Source: Clostridia bacterium (GTDB taxonomy: Bacteria; Bacillota; Clostridia; Oscillospirales; CAG-272). From it: DNA of 6,638 bases. Made by a program: the position numbers and the translations under genes. The stretch spans positions 1-6,638 of the forward strand of contig CAAFLY010000130.1 in assembly GCA_900763885.1 (NCBI GenBank), written 5' to 3'. How positions within the stretch are numbered: the stretch's first letter is position 1; each line of letters begins with the position of its first letter. Below, in pieces: positions 5,257-6,638 of this stretch. Below the pieces are notes generated by a model. It saw only the letters and a program-made list of their open reading frames with translations. It did not search any database and was not told where the DNA came from.

Positions 5257-6408
5257 TCAGCCACGCGCGATATACGGAGAGGTGCGCAGGAAACAGCCGC
5301 CGTCCCTTCCCACGAGATACGCGTAGAGATCATCCGCACGGTGGAGAACGGCAAGCTGTGCCTGTGTCCCCTCCGGCAGTTCCTGAAAGTCCGCGGGCTT
5401 TGTCACAACCGACAGGTCCGTGGATTTTTTTCGTTTGCCGAGCCATGCGCAGCCTTTTGCATTGGCGGCAAGAAGCAGTGTATAGCGCGGCGTCTCGGAC
5501 AGGAATCCGTCGGTCACCCCAGTGGCACAGAACAGCGCGACGCGGCGGAGTCTGGCGTTTGTGTATTTTTTGCACGCGGCAGTCTCGAAAAAAGCGGTGC
5601 CGGAAGCGGATGGATACGCCGATTTGCGCAGCCTTTCGTACACACCGCCCGCCGCTTCCCGCAGCTCCGGCACGGTATCCGGCGCGAAAAAGCGGAAATA
5701 CGCGTGGAGATGGTCGAAATAGCGCGTAAGCGTGGTGACCGGCTCCGAGCGCGCCGTCTGAAAGATGTTTTGGGGCACATAAGCGCGCACAGAATCCATT
5801 TCTCCGGCATACAGCAATTCCCGGATCCGGCTGGCACTTGTGATACAGTCGGAGGGCGGCAGTCGTGGCACGGCGATCGGTCGGCAATCGGTATCCCGCA
5901 GCGCGTCGATGTACCACAGTCCGAGCTTATCGTTGGCGGACAACGGCGGAATGCCCATTTCCGCGCATAGGCGATCCTCCAGTGCCGCCGCGCCCAGATC
6001 GGGATTCTTTCGCAGGTATTCCGCGCGTTTTTTGTCCGTCTCCGGCGCATGCAGCCGTTCGGCGATCGTACATAAAGCGTCGGTATCGCCGGTTTCACTG
6101 CCGAACACAAGGTTTTCCGCACCGAGAGCACACGCGATCGATACCCCGGCACGCGCGAAATTCTCTCCTCCGGCGGCGGACCACGGATACGGCAGCTCTA
6201 CGACGAGATCCGCGCCCAATCCGATAAGCAGCGCGCCACGGCGGTATTTGTCCCACACGGCGGGCAGACCGCGCTGGACGAAATTGCCGCTCATGACCGC
6301 CGCGATCACGCAGCTTTCGCCGCAAATCGACCGCGCGTGCCGAAACAGCGCCGCGTGTCCGTTGTGGCATGGGTTCGTTTCACAAATGACGGCAGAGATT
6401 TCGTTCAT
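5257..6408 (-). CDS. tmcAL: tRNA(Met) cytidine acetate ligase TmcAL (YlbM/DUF795 family)
   Basis: The 383-residue cytoplasmic enzyme belongs to the family that uses ATP and free acetate to make N4-acetylcytidine at position 34 of elongator tRNA(Met), through an acetyl-adenylate. Visible landmarks are the nucleotidyltransferase motif ETNPCHNGH (10-18), SGNFVQRGLPAVWDKYRRG (40-58), GADLVVELPYPWSAAGGENFA (split over 65-85), LVFGSETGD (100-108), NDKLGLWYIDAL (159-170) and ITSASRIREL (189-198). The usual family motif is E-Y-N-P-F-H-N-G-H; here Tyr and Phe are replaced by Thr11 and Cys14, but both His residues remain. Length is slightly below the roughly 400-415 residues usual for the family. The ATG at 6408 has GGAGG 12 nt upstream, a little far but the only good site. 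It is divergent from ackA and has a consensus promoter. Confidence 0.92.
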   Translation of the reverse strand: MNEISAVICETNPCHNGHAALFRHARSICGESCVIAAVMSGNFVQRGLPAVWDKYRRGALLIGLGADLVVELPYPWSAAGGENFARAGVSIACALGAENLVFGSETGDTDALCTIAERLHAPETDKKRAEYLRKNPDLGAAALEDRLCAEMGIPPLSANDKLGLWYIDALRDTDCRPIAVPRLPPSDCITSASRIRELLYAGEMDSVRAYVPQNIFQTARSEPVTTLTRYFDHLHAYFRFFAPDTVPELREAAGGVYERLRKSAYPSASGTAFFETAACKKYTNARLRRVALFCATGVTDGFLSETPRYTLLLAANAKGCAWLGKRKKSTDLSVVTKPADFQELPEGTQAQLAVLHRADDLYAYLVGRDGGCFLRTSPYIARG

Positions 6409-6442
6409 ATTTTGTATTTTCCTCCGAATTGCGAAAAACTTC

Positions 6443-6471
6443 TTGAAAAACGGACTTCTATCGTATATAAT
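6443..6471 (+). promoter_or_regulatory. Promoter of ackA
   Basis: TTGAAA (6443-6448), a 17-nt spacer and TATAAT (6466-6471) on the plus strand form a near-consensus sigma-A promoter. Transcription would begin near 6478, giving a leader of about 90 nt that contains an inverted repeat. The -10 overlaps the -10 of the opposing tmcAL promoter by two bases. Confidence 0.75.
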
Positions 6472-6498
6472 TATATAAGGTTTTTGTCATTTTGTCAA
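6470..6498 (-). promoter_or_regulatory. Promoter of tmcAL
   Basis: On the minus strand TTGACA (6493-6498), a 17-nt spacer and TATAAT (6470-6475) match the sigma-A consensus exactly. The expected start is near 6463, giving a leader of about 55 nt. Its polymerase footprint would cover the whole ackA promoter. Confidence 0.85.
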
Positions 6499-6510
6499 TT
6501 TTCAATTTTG

Positions 6511-6547
6511 CGGAATCCTCTCACATTTTGTTTTTTACGGGATTCCG
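6511..6547 (+). promoter_or_regulatory. Inverted repeat in the ackA leader
   Basis: CGGAATCC (6511-6518) and GGATTCCG (6540-6547) are perfect 8-bp complements around a 21-nt loop. The 3' arm ends 8 nt before the GGAGG ribosome binding site (6556-6560) of ackA. The loop contains a T-rich run, but no T run follows the stem, so it is not a normal terminator. A role in translation or mRNA stability is possible. Confidence 0.4.
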
Positions 6548-6568
6548 GAAGTATCGGAGGAAATTTCC

Positions 6569-6638
6569 ATGAAAGTTCTTGTCGTCAACGCTGGTTCGTC
6601 TTCCCTGAAGTATCAGCTTTTTGACACCGCCACCGAAT
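6569..6638 (+). CDS. ackA: Acetate kinase, N-terminal fragment (continues beyond window)
   Basis: Only 23 codons are present, but the start MKVLVVNAGSSSLKYQLFD is the characteristic N-terminal phosphate-binding strand of acetate kinase, with the near-invariant N-A-G-S-S-S-[LV]-K motif. The enzyme interconverts acetyl phosphate plus ADP with acetate plus ATP in the cytoplasm and is central to fermentative ATP formation. GGAGG lies 8 nt before the ATG. Butyrate kinase and related members of the acetokinase family share part of the motif, but the N-A-G-S-S-S-L-K-Y-Q-L form is typical of AckA. Divergence from tmcAL supports the call, since I recall the same pairing in other Clostridia, commonly with pta nearby. 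Confidence 0.92.
   Translation, partial: MKVLVVNAGSSSLKYQLFDTATE

Noticed and set aside
4629..5729. 366-codon plus-strand frame over the editing gene and antisense to tmcAL.
   Set aside because: The translation is Arg/Ser/Gly-rich and resembles no family. The real genes in the other frames are clear.
6543..6550. TTCCGGAA palindrome in the ackA leader as an operator.
   Set aside because: Eight bases is too short to support alone, and it overlaps the 3' arm of the hairpin already listed.

Overview
The window looks like a stretch of chromosome from a low-to-moderate-GC Bacillota of the Clostridia type, probably a gut or rumen anaerobe. The signs are lipoproteins with Thr/Glu-rich linkers, strong GGAGG ribosome binding sites, near-consensus sigma-A promoters, a tmcAL gene divergent from ackA, and a free-standing ProXp/PrdX-type editing protein. 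No mobile element, CRISPR array, tRNA or rRNA was seen.

Layout. Positions 1-270 hold the 3' end of a + strand gene whose product carries a YCSQFV-like cysteine motif, perhaps a papain-fold or NlpC/P60-like enzyme. It converges on a minus-strand block, with a bidirectional terminator at 291-331 between them. The block reads, in transcription order: an AraC-family regulator with a cupin domain (3691-4605), lipoprotein B (2110-3558) and lipoprotein A (338-1777). A and B are tandem paralogues of the ABC-type extracellular solute-binding protein family, but no permease or ATPase gene is present. To the right lie a prolyl-tRNA editing protein (4708-5253, +), the tRNA(Met) cytidine acetate ligase tmcAL (5257-6408, -) and the first 23 codons of acetate kinase ackA (6569 onward, +).

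The most informative signal is non-coding. Each lipoprotein gene is preceded by its own promoter. Just upstream of each promoter are two direct repeats of a 15-bp motif (consensus CAAGAWTCGYTATGG) whose starts are exactly 21 bp apart. In both copies the proximal repeat ends 20 nt before the -10 box and overlaps a poor -35 by 3 bp. This is the geometry of a class II AraC-family activator site, and an AraC gene ends one base from the distal repeat of copy B. The reading is a small regulon: one AraC regulator and two promoters, each driving a near-duplicate solute-binding lipoprotein. The leaders differ, about 63 nt for B and about 155 nt with a predicted interrupted stem for A.

At the right end, tmcAL and ackA are divergent from two near-consensus promoters whose -10 boxes share two bases, so polymerase should be able to occupy only one at a time. 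Both enzymes handle acetate: AckA interconverts acetyl phosphate and acetate, and TmcAL consumes acetate and ATP to acetylate tRNA. All functional assignments come from reading the sequence; no database search was run.
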